This document shows, one piece after another, positions 9,781 through 20,244 of a stretch of DNA of 64,000 bases. The notes under the pieces are model-generated. The model was not told where the DNA came from. It saw nothing but the letters and a program-made list of their open reading frames with translations, and made no database searches. Positions within the stretch are counted from its first letter, which is position 1. Every line of letters begins with the position of its first letter. The translations under genes were made by a program, and so were the position numbers. Source of the DNA: Dechloromonas sp. A34 (GTDB lineage Bacteria; Pseudomonadota; Gammaproteobacteria; Burkholderiales; Rhodocyclaceae); the NCBI RefSeq assembly GCF_026261605.1, contig NZ_CP102486.1:3100001-3164000 (forward strand), given 5' to 3'.

Positions 9781-10013
9781 TTGTCAAAATTTTTTCGCAG
9801 CATGGATTTTGTGTCGCCGAGTTTCACAATGCAATCGCCGTATGCGTCCCTATATCGGACCCATAATAGCACCAGCCCTCTTGCTGAGTTGGAGAGTCGC
9901 GCCGCCAGGAACTTTACGGTTTTTGATCCATCTACTTGTGTGGAGAGGCGTCGATACTGATAATCACCCATGAGACAACTGAGTTGCCCTTTCGGCAACA
10001 ACGAAAATAAACC
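9781..10013. other. AT-richer spacer between tRNA-Asn and moaA
   Basis: I see no credible gene here. A minus-strand ORF crosses it but reads through the tRNA and is an artefact. A hairpin, GTTGCC (9983-9988)/GGCAAC (9994-9999) with a 5-base loop, lies 14 bases before the moaA ATG. No Shine-Dalgarno sequence precedes that ATG. The composition is plainly lower in GC than the flanking genes. Confidence 0.5.
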
Positions 10014-11087
10014 ATGCATAACGAAACACTGAGGCCGGAATCCACACCAGCCGGGTTTGCCGACTTCAAGCCGACCATTGTGTCAACAACTCAACAGCAC
10101 GCCGACGGCACGCTGGTCGATAAGTATGGGCGACGTATTACTTATGTTCGGCTATCGATTACCGATCGCTGTGATTTTCGTTGCACCTACTGTATGGCTG
10201 AGGAAATGACCTTCGTGCCGCACCACGAAGTGATGAGCCTTGAAGAGTGCCTTCGCGTAGTTACGGTTTTCGCCGGACTCGGCGTCACGAAGTTGAGAAT
10301 TACCGGTGGCGAACCGCTGGTTCGTAAGAACGCCATGTGGCTGATCGAGCGCTTGGGCGCCCTGCCCGGCATTGATAACCTGGTATTGACCAGCAACGGT
10401 TCGCAACTCGATCGTTTCGCCCGCCCGCTTCATGCTGCGGGGGTGAAGCGCATCAACATCAGTCTGGATACCCTGCAGGCAGAACGTTTCAAGAAGATCA
10501 CCCGGATCGGCGACCTGAGAAAGGTCATGAGAGGGATCGAGGCCACTCGCGCCGCCGGCTTTACCCGAACCAAGCTCAACACAGTCATGATGCGCGGCAC
10601 CAATGACGACGAATTTTCAGATTTGGTTCAATTTGCAGTCGATAACGAACTCGACATTTCCTTTATCGAGGAAATGCCGCTCGGCGATATTCATGGTCGA
10701 AACACCAGCTATATCTCCTCCGAAGAGACCCGCGACGTTCTGGCCAAACGCTTTGAGTTGCTGCCATCTACCGAGAACTCTGGTGGTCCGGCGCGCTACT
10801 GGCGCATACCCGGTTCCGAATCGCGTATCGGCTTCATCTCGCCACATAGTCACAATTTCTGCGATACCTGCAACCGCGTGCGGATTACGGCCAAAGGCGA
10901 ACTTTACCCCTGCCTGGGGCAAAACGATGCGATCAACCTGCTCCAGGTCCTGCACGCCCATAGCAGCGACGATGCCTTGCGCCAGGCCATCATGGACAGC
11001 ATGGGTATCAAGCCCTACGGTCACGATTTCACCAAGCAGATGGATGAACCGCAGGTCGTTCGTTTCATGTCGATGACTGGCGGCTGA
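10014..11087 (+). CDS. moaA: GTP 3',8-cyclase MoaA (radical SAM, molybdenum cofactor synthesis)
   Basis: MoaA catalyses the first step of molybdopterin synthesis, turning GTP into 3',8-cyclo-GTP. The 357-aa protein has the N-terminal radical SAM motif CDFRCTYC, the SAM-binding ITGGEPLVR, the second cluster site CDTCNRVR with a further Cys in LYPCLG, and the C-terminal GG. It carries about 40 extra N-terminal residues before VDKYGRRITYVRLS, where shorter homologues begin. The assigned ATG lacks a clear ribosome site, so the start is uncertain. No other moa/mob gene lies nearby. The next gene begins 15 bases after its stop. Confidence 0.95.
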   Translation: MHNETLRPESTPAGFADFKPTIVSTTQQHADGTLVDKYGRRITYVRLSITDRCDFRCTYCMAEEMTFVPHHEVMSLEECLRVVTVFAGLGVTKLRITGGEPLVRKNAMWLIERLGALPGIDNLVLTSNGSQLDRFARPLHAAGVKRINISLDTLQAERFKKITRIGDLRKVMRGIEATRAAGFTRTKLNTVMMRGTNDDEFSDLVQFAVDNELDISFIEEMPLGDIHGRNTSYISSEETRDVLAKRFELLPSTENSGGPARYWRIPGSESRIGFISPHSHNFCDTCNRVRITAKGELYPCLGQNDAINLLQVLHAHSSDDALRQAIMDSMGIKPYGHDFTKQMDEPQVVRFMSMTGG

Positions 11088-11102
11088 CCAAACCGCCGGT
11101 CA

Positions 11103-12999
11103 ATGCACCCGCCTTCCGGACGCCACACGTCGCAGCACCGACAATCACTTCGCCAGCGCCTATGGCTGACCACCAGCCTGCTCGCCCTTCTTGTCATCGG
11201 CGCCTGGCGCCTGCATGTCGGTACCGACTGGCTGGCCAATACGCTGCTCGCCTTCACACTAAGTGCGTTTGCCCTCTTGGTCTGGAGCGAATGGCACAAG
11301 TTGTGGCGCGTGCGACAGGCTTACGAAATGGCCATGCTCGCCGCGCACGATGGTTTTTGGGAATGGAACCCGATCAGCAAAGAACTCCATACAGGTAGTC
11401 GATTGCTGGAAATCCTTGGCTATCAGGAAGATTTTCTTCCCGATACCCATGCCTGGCTAAAACTGGTTCATCCGGATGATGTCGCCCTCTACAATGCTGC
11501 CGTTGCAGAACATCTCAAAGGCGAGACCGACTACTTCTACTGCGAATATCGGGTCCGGGCTCACAACGGTACCTATATCTGGATCGCCTCGCGTGGCATT
11601 GCCGTCCGTGATCGCCGGGGTCGGGCCTACCAAATGGTCGGCTCGGTTACCGACATAACCGACCGGCGCAACCACCAGGAGGCCATGGAGTTCTTGGCCC
11701 ATCATGACGACCTGACCGGCTTGCCCAATCGCCTCCTACTCGCCGAACAACTCGCCGAATCAATCGAGCGCGTCCGGCAACGCAGCGAACGCCTTGCAGT
11801 TTTGTTCATCGATCTCGATCGCTTCAAGAACATCAACGACACCCTGGGTCACCGGGCTGGCGATCAACTGCTCCAGGGCGTTGCCCAGCGCCTGGGAGCC
11901 AATCTGCCAGCCGGCTGCCATTTGTTTCGCCAAGGAGGCGATGAATTCATTGTCCTGATGTCACCGGTCGCCGATTTGTCGGTCGCCCTGACTGCAGCCG
12001 GTCAGCTTCGAGAACTGATCACCACGACCTTCTCCGGGTTCGGGGCTGATTTCTTCACCAGCGCGAGCATTGGCATTAGCCATCTATCCGGATGATGCTG
12101 CGGACGGCGAAACCCTGCTGAAAAATGCCGATTCGGCGATGTACGAAGCCAAGGCGGCGGGAGGCAATTCGATTCGTGCACATACTGCCCTGATGAATCA
12201 GCGTCTGCTGGCACGCGTCACACTGGAAACCCAACTGCGAATGGCCATCGAGCAAAACGAGATGGAATTGCATTTTCAACCCCAGGTGGATGCTGTCAGT
12301 CGCCGACTGACCGGTGCCGAAGCTTTGCTGCGCTGGCGCCACGCCGGCCAATACATTCCTCCCGACCGTTTCATTCCGGTCGCCGAAGATACCGGGTTGA
12401 TCATTTCGATCGGTGACTGGGTAATTGATCGGGCAATTGCCCATATTCTCGAATGGCGCCGCCTGACGGGAGATACGCCGCCAATCGCGATCAACCTGTC
12501 GCCACGCCAGTTCTGGCGCCCCGCCCTTTCACGCCTAGTGCTCGACAAGCTGCGGGCAGCCGGACTCCCACCTGGCGCACTGGAGGTTGAGGTCACCGAA
12601 TCGGTGCTTCTCCATGCCGAAACCGGGAGTCTGGACGAATTGCAGAATTTCCGTGAATCGGGTGTCCGCATCGCCCTTGACGATTTTGGAACAGGCTATT
12701 CTTCACTCTCCTATCTGCGCCGGTTGCCGATCAGTATTCTGAAAATCGACCGATCTTTCATCATCGACCTGACCTCACCAGAGGAAAGCCAACGCAGCCA
12801 GGCGCTGGTCCGCGCCATTATCGTCATGGCCCATAACCTGTCCCTGACGGTGATTGCCGAAGGCGTCGAAACCACTGAGCAACTGGACTGTTTGCGCGCA
12901 CTCGACTGCGATGTGATCCAGGGTTATTTGATCAGCCGCCCACTGCCGGCCAGCGAATTTGCTGCCAGATTCCTGGCCCAGCTGGAAAGCCGAGGCTGA
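11103..12999 (+). CDS. PAS-GGDEF-EAL cyclic-di-GMP enzyme, broken by one extra base
   Basis: It probably makes and/or degrades cyclic-di-GMP at the membrane. Two hydrophobic segments (residues about 20-60) are followed by a PAS domain with PAC (about 75-190), a GGDEF domain with intact GGDEF in RQGGDEFIV, and an EAL domain with EALLRW, DDFGTGYSSLSYL and EGVET. The first frame ends at 12093-12095 in the middle of the usual GGDEF motif SIGI(S/A)xYP. Removing one base in 12078-12081 joins it to the downstream frame (IYPDDAADGETLL) and gives 631 aa. Both active-site signatures look intact. It may be cotranscribed with moaA. Confidence 0.88.
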
Positions 13000-13021
13000 G
13001 GCAACATCACAGGAAAATCGG

Positions 13022-13062
13022 GGCAGAAAAAAGGCGACCGAGTTGGTCGCCTTTTTTCTGCC
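13022..13062. terminator. Symmetric bidirectional terminator
   Basis: An almost perfect inverted repeat holds GGCGACC (13033-13039) and GGTCGCC (13045-13051), flanked by six A and six T and then GGCAG/CTGCC. It lies between the convergent GGDEF-EAL and typA genes and should stop both. Confidence 0.92.
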
Positions 13063-13111
13063 CCGAGCCCATCCCTTATCGGGCGGCCCTGAGAATTACC
13101 AGATTATCAAA

Positions 13112-14950
13112 TCATGCCCGCTGGGAGCGCTTGCGCTCGATTTCGGTCAGGAAGCGCTTGCGCAGGCGAATCGACTTCGGCGTCAACTCGACCAGTTCGT
13201 CTTCTTCGATGAACTCGACGGCGGCTTCCAGGCTGAGCTGGACCGGGGGCACCAGGCGAACAGCTTCATCGGTACCGGAAGCCCGGACGTTGGTCAGTTG
13301 CTTGCCCTTGATCGGATTGACCACGAGATCGTTTTCGCGACTGTGGATTCCGATGATCATGCCTTCGTACAACTTGTCGCCTGGGCTGACGAACATGCGG
13401 CCGCGATCCTGCAGCTTCCACAGTGCGTAGGCGACGGCTTCGCCGTTGTCCTGGGAAATCAGCACACCATTGCGACGCTCGGCTACGCTGCCGTCCTTGA
13501 CCGGGGCGTATTCGTCAAACACGTGGCTCATCAGGCCGTTGCCGCGCGTCAGGTTCATGAATTCGCCCTGGAAGCCGATCAGGCCACGTGCCGGGATACG
13601 GTATTCGATACGGACGCGACCACGACCGTCCGGCACCATGTCCTGCAGGTCACCCTTGCGCATACCGAGGCTTTCCATGACGCCGCCTTGGGTATCCTCT
13701 TCGACGTCGACGGTCAGCATTTCATACGGCTCGCACTCGACACCGTTGATCGTCTTCTTGACGACGCGCGGACGACCGACGGCCAGTTCATAGCCTTCGC
13801 GACGCATGTTTTCGAGCAGGATGCCGAGGTGCAATTCGCCACGACCGGCGACGTCGAACACGTCACCGTTACCGGTGTCATGTACACGCAGGGCCATATT
13901 GGTCAGCAGTTCTTTATGCAGGCGATCACGGATCTGGCGGCTGGTGACGAACTTGCCTTCGGTACCGGCCAGCGGGCTGGTGTTGACCATGAACTGCATG
14001 GACAAGGTCGGCTCGTCGATCTTGAGCAGCGGCAGCGATTCCGGTTGCTCCGGATCGGTCACGGTACAGCCCAGCACCAGATCTTCAATACCGGTGATTT
14101 GGACGATATCGCCAGCGTGGCCCTCATCCAGCTCGATCTTGTTCAGGCCCTTGTAACCAAACACCTGGCCAATCTTGGCCTTGATCGGGGTGCGCTCATG
14201 TTCTGCAGCTTCTTCTTCGGTGCCGAACATGACCAGCACGTTCTGACCGGTCTTGACCTTGCCGCGATTGATCTTGCCGACGCCGATACGACCCACGTAG
14301 GAGGAGTAATCAAGGGCAGTAATCTGGAGCTGCAGCGGCGCTTCGATGTCGGTATCCGGAGCCGGCACATGACGAAGAATCGTATCGAACAGCGGAATCA
14401 TGTTTTCGCGCGGCTGATCCAGTTCCATGGCGGCCCAGCCATTGAGGCCGGAAGCGTAGACGATCGGGAAATCCAGTTGCTCATCGGTCGCACCGAGTTT
14501 GTCGAACAGGTCGAAGGTCAGATTGACGGCCTGATCAGGATCGGCTCCGTCGCGGTCAACCTTGTTGACCAGAACGATTGGACGCAGGCCGAGGGCCAGC
14601 GCCTTCTTGGTGACGAAACGCGTTTGCGGCATCGGGCCTTCGGCAGCATCGACCAACAGGACCACGCCATCGACCATACCCAGCACGCGCTCGACTTCAC
14701 CACCAAAGTCCGCGTGGCCCGGGGTGTCAACGATATTGATGTGAACGCCTTGGTACTCGACCGCAGTGTTCTTGGAAAGAATCGTGATGCCACGCTCTTT
14801 TTCCAGGTCGTTGGAGTCCATGACGCACTCGACCAACTGCTGGTGAGCGGCAAAAGTACCGGACTGGCGGAGCAACTGGTCGACCAGGGTGGTTTTACCA
14901 TGGTCAACGTGGGCAATGATGGCGATGTTGCGAATGGGGCGAGCGGACAT
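13112..14950 (-). CDS. typA: Ribosome-associated GTPase TypA/BipA
   Basis: TypA is a translational GTPase of the EF-G family that helps 50S assembly and stress growth, especially in the cold. The 612-aa product has G1 [10 protein letters not shown], the switch region RGITIL, G3 [13 protein letters not shown]4 NKVDR, domains II and III, and the BipA-specific C-terminal domain ending in basic residues ([13 protein letters not shown]). The length fits the family. The antisense strand is open for 670 codons, but that is a coding shadow. Confidence 0.97.
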   Translation of the reverse strand: MSARPIRNIAIIAHVDHGKTTLVDQLLRQSGTFAAHQQLVECVMDSNDLEKERGITILSKNTAVEYQGVHINIVDTPGHADFGGEVERVLGMVDGVVLLVDAAEGPMPQTRFVTKKALALGLRPIVLVNKVDRDGADPDQAVNLTFDLFDKLGATDEQLDFPIVYASGLNGWAAMELDQPRENMIPLFDTILRHVPAPDTDIEAPLQLQITALDYSSYVGRIGVGKINRGKVKTGQNVLVMFGTEEEAAEHERTPIKAKIGQVFGYKGLNKIELDEGHAGDIVQITGIEDLVLGCTVTDPEQPESLPLLKIDEPTLSMQFMVNTSPLAGTEGKFVTSRQIRDRLHKELLTNMALRVHDTGNGDVFDVAGRGELHLGILLENMRREGYELAVGRPRVVKKTINGVECEPYEMLTVDVEEDTQGGVMESLGMRKGDLQDMVPDGRGRVRIEYRIPARGLIGFQGEFMNLTRGNGLMSHVFDEYAPVKDGSVAERRNGVLISQDNGEAVAYALWKLQDRGRMFVSPGDKLYEGMIIGIHSRENDLVVNPIKGKQLTNVRASGTDEAVRLVPPVQLSLEAAVEFIEEDELVELTPKSIRLRKRFLTEIERKRSQRA

Positions 14951-15055
14951 GCGGGCAACCTAAGTCTTTGATCGGGAAGGCGGGCATTCTAGCACATTCG
15001 GCCCGCCGCATGTTGCAGCGCAATAAGCCCAAATGACCCGGAGCCCCGCCCTACC

Positions 15056-15445
15056 TCAGCCTTCGCGATTGCGCATGAAATCGGCGGTATTGAAGAAATT
15101 ACTCAACAACACCTTGCGAATATCTTCCTGGATACCGACATCCTCCATCGCCAGCACCATGCACGCCACCCACTGATCGCGCTCCTTGGTCCCGATGGCG
15201 AAGGGCATGTGGCGGGCCCGCAGTTTCGGATGGCCGAACTTCTCGACGAAGAGATCCGGGCCGCCAAACCAGCCGGAAAGGAACATGTAGAGCTTGTCGC
15301 GTGACCCCTGCAGGCTTTCCGGATGCATGGCCCGCAATTCGGCAAATTGTGGGGTGGCATCCATCAGTTCGTAAAAACGGTCGCAGAGCTTGCCGACGGC
15401 GGCCTCGCCGCCAATTTTTTCATAGGTGGTGGTCGTGTTTTCCAT
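15056..15445 (-). CDS. Group II truncated haemoglobin
   Basis: This is a 129-aa haem protein of the 2-over-2 globin fold, likely binding O2 or NO. Proximal His is His79 in LRARHMPF, Trp92 (QWVACM) is the group II G8 Trp, and the CD1 region LYMFLSGWFGGP is characteristic of group II. The role in the cell is unknown; relatives have been linked to nitrosative or oxidative stress. The neighbouring radical SAM gene ends upstream of it on the same strand, 27 bases away, so they may be cotranscribed. Confidence 0.9.
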   Translation of the reverse strand: MENTTTTYEKIGGEAAVGKLCDRFYELMDATPQFAELRAMHPESLQGSRDKLYMFLSGWFGGPDLFVEKFGHPKLRARHMPFAIGTKERDQWVACMVLAMEDVGIQEDIRKVLLSNFFNTADFMRNREG

Positions 15446-15472
15446 CTGTACTACTTCCCTGAGTCTTATGGT

Positions 15473-17695
15473 TTAACGTGGTTTGCGCGGGGCCAGGTTG
15501 CGTTTCGGTGCGACGGGGCCACCCGGACGAGCCGGACGTGGCGCCACGTTGCCGCGGGGCAGCGCCGCACGCGGCGTCTGGCGAGGCTGATTCTGGCTTG
15601 CTCTTGCCGGTTGGGCGCAGGCCTTGCCGGGCACGCTCGCAGGTTGCCAGGCCGGAATCAGCTGTTTCTTGCCATTGCCGATCAGGTCGGCGCGTCCCAT
15701 TTCCTTGAGCGCCTCGCGCAACATCGGCCAATTGGCCGGGTCGTGGTAGCGCAGGAAAGCCTTGTGCAGTTTGCGCTGGCGGCCGTTGCGCACAGCCCCG
15801 ACCTCCTCGCTGGTACGATTGACCTTCTTCAGCGGATTACGCTCGGTGTGGTACATCGTCGTCGCCAGTGCCATTGGCGTCGGCAGGAAGGTCTGTACCT
15901 GATCAAGGCGGAAATTGTTTTTCTTCAGCCACAGCGCCAGGTTCAGCATGTCTTCGTCGGTCGTCCCGGGGTGAGCAGCGATGAAATACGGGATCAGGTA
16001 CTGCTCCTTGCCGGCCTCGCGCGAGAAGCGGTCGAACAGTTGCTTGAAGCGGTCGTAGGCACCGATGCCAGGCTTCATCATCTTGGAGAGCACGCCCTCC
16101 TCGGTATGCTCCGGGGCTATCTTGAGGTAGCCGCCAACGTGATGGGTGACCAGTTCCTTGATGTATTCGGGCGAGCGCACTGCCAGGTCGTAACGCAGAC
16201 CAGAGCCAATCTGCACCTTTTTGACGCCCTTGATCGAACGCGCCCGGCGATACAGCGAGATCAGTTGCGAGTGATCGGTGTTCAGGTTCTCGCAGATCTC
16301 CGGATAGACGCAGGACAGTCGGCGACAGGCCGATTCGATCTTCTCGTCCTTGCACTTGAGGTGGAACATGTTGGCGGTCGGCCCGCCCAGATCAGAAACG
16401 ATGCCGGTAAAGCCTGGCGTCTTGTCGCGCATTTCCTCGATTTCGCGGATCACCGAGTCTTCCGAGCGACTCTGGATGATGCGGCCTTCGTGCTCGGTGA
16501 TCGAACAGAAGGTGCAGCCGCCGAAGCAGCCGCGCATGATATTGACCGAGAAACGGATCATTTCCCAGGCCGGAATCTTCGCCTCGCCATAGGCCGGGTG
16601 CTGGCGGCGGGCGTAGGGCAATTCGTAGACGGCGTCGAGTTCCTCGGTAGTCAGCGGAATCGGCGGCGGATTCAGCCAGACGTCGCGCTCGCCATGCGCC
16701 TGGACCAGCGCCCGGGCATTGCCGGGATTGGATTCGAGGTGAAAAGTCCGCGAGGCGTGGGCGTAGAGCACCGGGTCGTCCTTGACCTGCTCATAGGACG
16801 GCAGGCGGATGACGGTGTGGGCGCGCCGCGCCTTGCGGGCCGCCAGACGCTCGGCCTGCGACACGATGCGGACCGGATGTTCGCCGGGTGCCGTCGCCGC
16901 CGGGGCGGCACTGCCCATATCCATCGCATAGGGATCGGCGTGCTTGACCAGCGGCCCCGGGGTATCGACCGAGGTCGAATCCATGGCGTCCCAATCTTCG
17001 CCCGGCAGCCACCCCATCGGCACCATGAAGGCGGTGCCGCGTAGGTCGCGGATGTCGCCGATCTTCTCGCCCTTGGCCAGGCGATGCGCGACCTCGACGA
17101 TGGCCCGCTCGGCATTGCCGAAGACTAGCAGGTCGGCCTTGGAATCGGGCAGCACGGAACGGCGTACCTTGTCCGACCAATAATCGTAATGGGCGATACG
17201 ACGCAGGCTGGCCTCGATCGAGCCGATGACTACGGGCGTACCCGTGAAGGCCTCGCGACAGCGCTGGGCATAGACGGTGACGGCACGGTCCGGCCGCTTG
17301 TTGGGTTCGGCGTTCGGGGTATAGGCGTCGTCGGAGCGGATCTTGCGGTCGGAGGTGTAGCGGTTGACCATCGAATCCATGTTGCCGGCCGTGACGCCGA
17401 AAAACAGGTTGGGCTTGCCCAGCTTCTTGAAATCGGCCGCCGAATTCCAGTCTGGCTGACAGATGATGCCGACCCGGAAACCCTGCGCTTCGAGCAGGCG
17501 ACCTATCAGCGCCATGCCGAAGCTGGGGTGGTCGATGTAGGCGTCGCCGGTAATCAGGATGACGTCACAGGAATCCCAGCCGAGCGTGTCCATTTCGGCG
17601 CGCGACATCGGCAGGAAGGGGGCCGGGCCGAAACGGTGGGCCCAGTATTTGCGGTGGCCGAACAGCGGTCGGCTGATTTGAGTATTTGAATCCAT
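15473..17695 (-). CDS. ygiQ: YgiQ-family (UPF0313) radical SAM protein
   Basis: The reaction is unknown. The 740-aa protein begins with a B12-binding-like region ([20 protein letters not shown]), has the radical SAM cluster motif CFGGCTFC in its middle, and later [14 protein letters not shown], all typical of YgiQ. The C-terminal 70 residues are a Pro/Arg/Ala-rich basic tail, as in many homologues. The length matches the family. It sits upstream of the truncated haemoglobin gene. The family name is secure, but no substrate can be inferred from the neighbours. Confidence 0.93.
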   Translation of the reverse strand: MDSNTQISRPLFGHRKYWAHRFGPAPFLPMSRAEMDTLGWDSCDVILITGDAYIDHPSFGMALIGRLLEAQGFRVGIICQPDWNSAADFKKLGKPNLFFGVTAGNMDSMVNRYTSDRKIRSDDAYTPNAEPNKRPDRAVTVYAQRCREAFTGTPVVIGSIEASLRRIAHYDYWSDKVRRSVLPDSKADLLVFGNAERAIVEVAHRLAKGEKIGDIRDLRGTAFMVPMGWLPGEDWDAMDSTSVDTPGPLVKHADPYAMDMGSAAPAATAPGEHPVRIVSQAERLAARKARRAHTVIRLPSYEQVKDDPVLYAHASRTFHLESNPGNARALVQAHGERDVWLNPPPIPLTTEELDAVYELPYARRQHPAYGEAKIPAWEMIRFSVNIMRGCFGGCTFCSITEHEGRIIQSRSEDSVIREIEEMRDKTPGFTGIVSDLGGPTANMFHLKCKDEKIESACRRLSCVYPEICENLNTDHSQLISLYRRARSIKGVKKVQIGSGLRYDLAVRSPEYIKELVTHHVGGYLKIAPEHTEEGVLSKMMKPGIGAYDRFKQLFDRFSREAGKEQYLIPYFIAAHPGTTDEDMLNLALWLKKNNFRLDQVQTFLPTPMALATTMYHTERNPLKKVNRTSEEVGAVRNGRQRKLHKAFLRYHDPANWPMLREALKEMGRADLIGNGKKQLIPAWQPASVPGKACAQPARASQNQPRQTPRAALPRGNVAPRPARPGGPVAPKRNLAPRKPR

Positions 17696-17757
17696 GCACT
17701 ATTTTACCTGAGTGAACCGGTCAACAATACATCCTCGCTGCTGACACGGAAGCGCAG

Positions 17758-20244
17758 TTAGCCGGCGGCACGCAGGGCAAGCAACGGTGGCGTCTGCAAC
17801 AACCGACGCATCGCCCACCAGCCGATACTCATCGCGATAACTGCACCGCCCAGCGCGGAGATGGCCGGCAACCAGGGATCGGCGCGCATCTCAATCTGGA
17901 ATACCTGTTGCGCAATGACCTGGCCGAGCAGCATGGCACCGGCGGCGGCGATCAGGCCAGCGATACCTCCGACGATGGCCAGTTCGACCAGCATGGCCTG
18001 GCGCAACTGTACCCGGTGCGCCCCGAGCGCCCGCATCACCGCCATTTCGTAGCGTCGCTCATCAAACGCGGTAAACAAGGCCGAATAGAGCACGATGGCG
18101 CCGGCCACCAGCGTAAACAGGAAGATGAACTGAACTGCCCGGGTAACCTGCCCCATTACTGTCCGGAACTGCTCAATCACGACGCTGATGTCGATCACGG
18201 TCAGATTCGGAAAGCGCGCCACCAGTTGCGTGCCGAATGCCGGATTCTGCTCCGGCAGATGAAAGCTGGTGATGTAGCTGGCCGGCACGTCCTCAATTAC
18301 CCCAGGCGGAGTCAGCACGAAGAAATTGACCCGCATCGAATCCCACTCCAGCTTGCGCAGGTTGCTGACACGAACCGTCTTCTCGACGCCGGCAATCGAG
18401 AACAGCAGTTCATCGCCGACCTTGATGCCTAGGGTCTGGGCCAGACCCTCCTCGACCGAAGCCAGGCCCTGCCCGGCCTCGCCCGGAGCAAACCAGCGGC
18501 CCGCCGTCACCCGGTTGCCGGGCGGTAGCATACTGCGCCACGACAGGTTGAATTCCCGGGCGACCAGCCGTTGCGCCCGCTCGTCGTCAGGAAAACTGCC
18601 CGGGTTGATGGCCTGCTCGCCGATCCGTAGCAGGCGCGCCCGGACCATAGGTGCCAGCTCGGCCTCGACGCCAACCGCGGAGAGCATCGCGGCTATGGCC
18701 GGGCGCTGGTCGGGCTGGATGTTGATGATGAAGCGATTGGGCGCATCGGCCGGCAAGCTCTGCTGCCAGGCATCGAACAATTCAGCCCGGGTGACGGTGA
18801 GCAGCAGCATGGCCATCAGGCCGATGGCCAGCGCCACGATCTGCAGTGCCGCCGACGGGCCGTGTCGGCCGAGATTGGCCAGGCCCTGCCGCCAACCAAA
18901 GCTGGAAGGTCCGCGCAAACGGGCCACGCTGCTCACCGCGAGCCGCCCGAGCAGCCAAAACCCGCCGAGCGCTGCTGTAAACCCGGCGATCGCCAGCCCC
19001 CCCAGCTTGGCATCGCCAGCGACGACGACGATCAGCCCGGCGAGCAGGCAAAAGCCGAGCAGATAGCCACCGAGCAGAAAAGGCTGGGGTGGCCCCAGTT
19101 CGCGGCGCAGCACGCGCAAGGTCGGCACCCTGGAGAGTTGCAGCAGGGGTGGCAGCGCAAAGCCGAACAGCAGCACGGCGGCCACTGCTGCACCCTGCCA
19201 GAGCGGTAGCCAGCCAGGCATGGGCAAACTGATGGCGAGCATCTTGCTGAGCCAGCCGACCAAAACAAAATGCGCGGCAAAACCGCTCAGGCAGCCAACC
19301 ACCGCCGAAATCAATGCCAACCAGCCAAAGAGCTGGCCGTGCAGGCTGATCAGCCGGCCCTGGGTCAGCCCCAGGCAGCGCATGATGGCGCAGGCGTCAA
19401 GGTGGCGCTGCATGTAACGACGGGCTGCGAGCGCCACCGAAACGGCCGAGAGCACGACGGTCAGCAAGGTGGCAAGACCCAGGAAGCGTTGCGCCCGATC
19501 CAGCGCGTTGCGAATTTCCGGCCGCGCATTCTCGGCATCCTCCAGCCTCTCGCCGAGAACCAGTTGCTCCTTCAGCCAGCTCTTGAAACGGCTGATCGCT
19601 TTTTCGTCACCGGCGAACAGCAGGCGGTAGCGCAGTCGCGACCCGAACTGGACCAGGCCGGTAGCCGGAATGTCATCCAGATGCATCAGCAGACGGGGCG
19701 CCAAGCTGAAGAAGTTGATGCCCCGATCGGGTTCCAGCGTCAGAATCGCCGCGACGCGAAAATGCTGCCGGCCGACCATCACCTGGTCGTTTGGACCGAC
19801 CTGCAAGGCGGTCGCCAGCCGCTCATCAAGCCAGACCGCACCGGGCTCCGGGCCGCCGGCCACCGGCAACCCTGCCTCGCCGAGACGCATCGACGTGGAT
19901 AGTTGACCACGTAGCGGATAGGTTGGGCTGACCGCCTTGAGGTCGGCCAGTTGAGCTTGCTCGCCGGCAATCACCATGCTGGGAAAAATCAGGGTTTCCG
20001 CCATCCGCAGGCCACGCCGCCGCGCTTCGTCGACATACCGCTCGGGCAAGGGATGATCGGCGATCAGCACCAGATCCCCACCCATCAACTGTTGCGCTTC
20101 GCGCTCCAGGGTCTGGCGTACGCGGTCGGCAAAAAAGCCAACCGCGGTCACGGCGGCGACCGCGATGGCCAGTGCCGCGAACAGCAGGCGCAGCTCGCCG
20201 GAGCGAAGCTCCCGGCCAAGAAGCCGCCAGGACAGAGCTATCAC
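17758..20244 (-). CDS. FtsX/MacB-type ABC transporter permease (YbbP-like)
   Basis: This 828-aa inner-membrane permease has two FtsX-type units. There is an N-terminal span (LLFAALAIAVAAVTAVGFFADR), a periplasmic domain, a central membrane cluster with many spans (about residues 245-480), a second periplasmic domain and three C-terminal spans. This is the YbbP/LolE-like layout. I chose the GTG at 20244 because it overlaps the stop of the GGDEF-EAL gene (GTGA) and gives VIALSWRLLGRELRSGELRLL; the frame stays open further upstream but without homologous character. No partner ATPase (YbbA-like) gene lies in the window. Substrate unknown. Confidence 0.88.
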   Translation of the reverse strand: MIALSWRLLGRELRSGELRLLFAALAIAVAAVTAVGFFADRVRQTLEREAQQLMGGDLVLIADHPLPERYVDEARRRGLRMAETLIFPSMVIAGEQAQLADLKAVSPTYPLRGQLSTSMRLGEAGLPVAGGPEPGAVWLDERLATALQVGPNDQVMVGRQHFRVAAILTLEPDRGINFFSLAPRLLMHLDDIPATGLVQFGSRLRYRLLFAGDEKAISRFKSWLKEQLVLGERLEDAENARPEIRNALDRAQRFLGLATLLTVVLSAVSVALAARRYMQRHLDACAIMRCLGLTQGRLISLHGQLFGWLALISAVVGCLSGFAAHFVLVGWLSKMLAISLPMPGWLPLWQGAAVAAVLLFGFALPPLLQLSRVPTLRVLRRELGPPQPFLLGGYLLGFCLLAGLIVVVAGDAKLGGLAIAGFTAALGGFWLLGRLAVSSVARLRGPSSFGWRQGLANLGRHGPSAALQIVALAIGLMAMLLLTVTRAELFDAWQQSLPADAPNRFIINIQPDQRPAIAAMLSAVGVEAELAPMVRARLLRIGEQAINPGSFPDDERAQRLVAREFNLSWRSMLPPGNRVTAGRWFAPGEAGQGLASVEEGLAQTLGIKVGDELLFSIAGVEKTVRVSNLRKLEWDSMRVNFFVLTPPGVIEDVPASYITSFHLPEQNPAFGTQLVARFPNLTVIDISVVIEQFRTVMGQVTRAVQFIFLFTLVAGAIVLYSALFTAFDERRYEMAVMRALGAHRVQLRQAMLVELAIVGGIAGLIAAAGAMLLGQVIAQQVFQIEMRADPWLPAISALGGAVIAMSIGWWAMRRLLQTPPLLALRAAG

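Noticed and set aside
9661..10013. tRNA-Asn as an integration site for a mobile element
   Set aside because: The tRNA is intact, and no integrase gene or direct repeat of its 3' end is seen nearby.
9672..10019. 115-codon minus-strand ORF
   Set aside because: It runs through tRNA-Asn. The APRPGLEPGTYGLTVRRS end is the well-known false translation of that tRNA.
12959..14971. 670-codon open frame on the plus strand
   Set aside because: It is the antisense of typA. Its protein is His/Asp/Gln-rich without any family character, while the minus strand encodes a textbook BipA.
15323..17044. 573-codon open frame on the plus strand
   Set aside because: Antisense of the YgiQ-type gene; high-GC codon bias leaves this frame open by chance.
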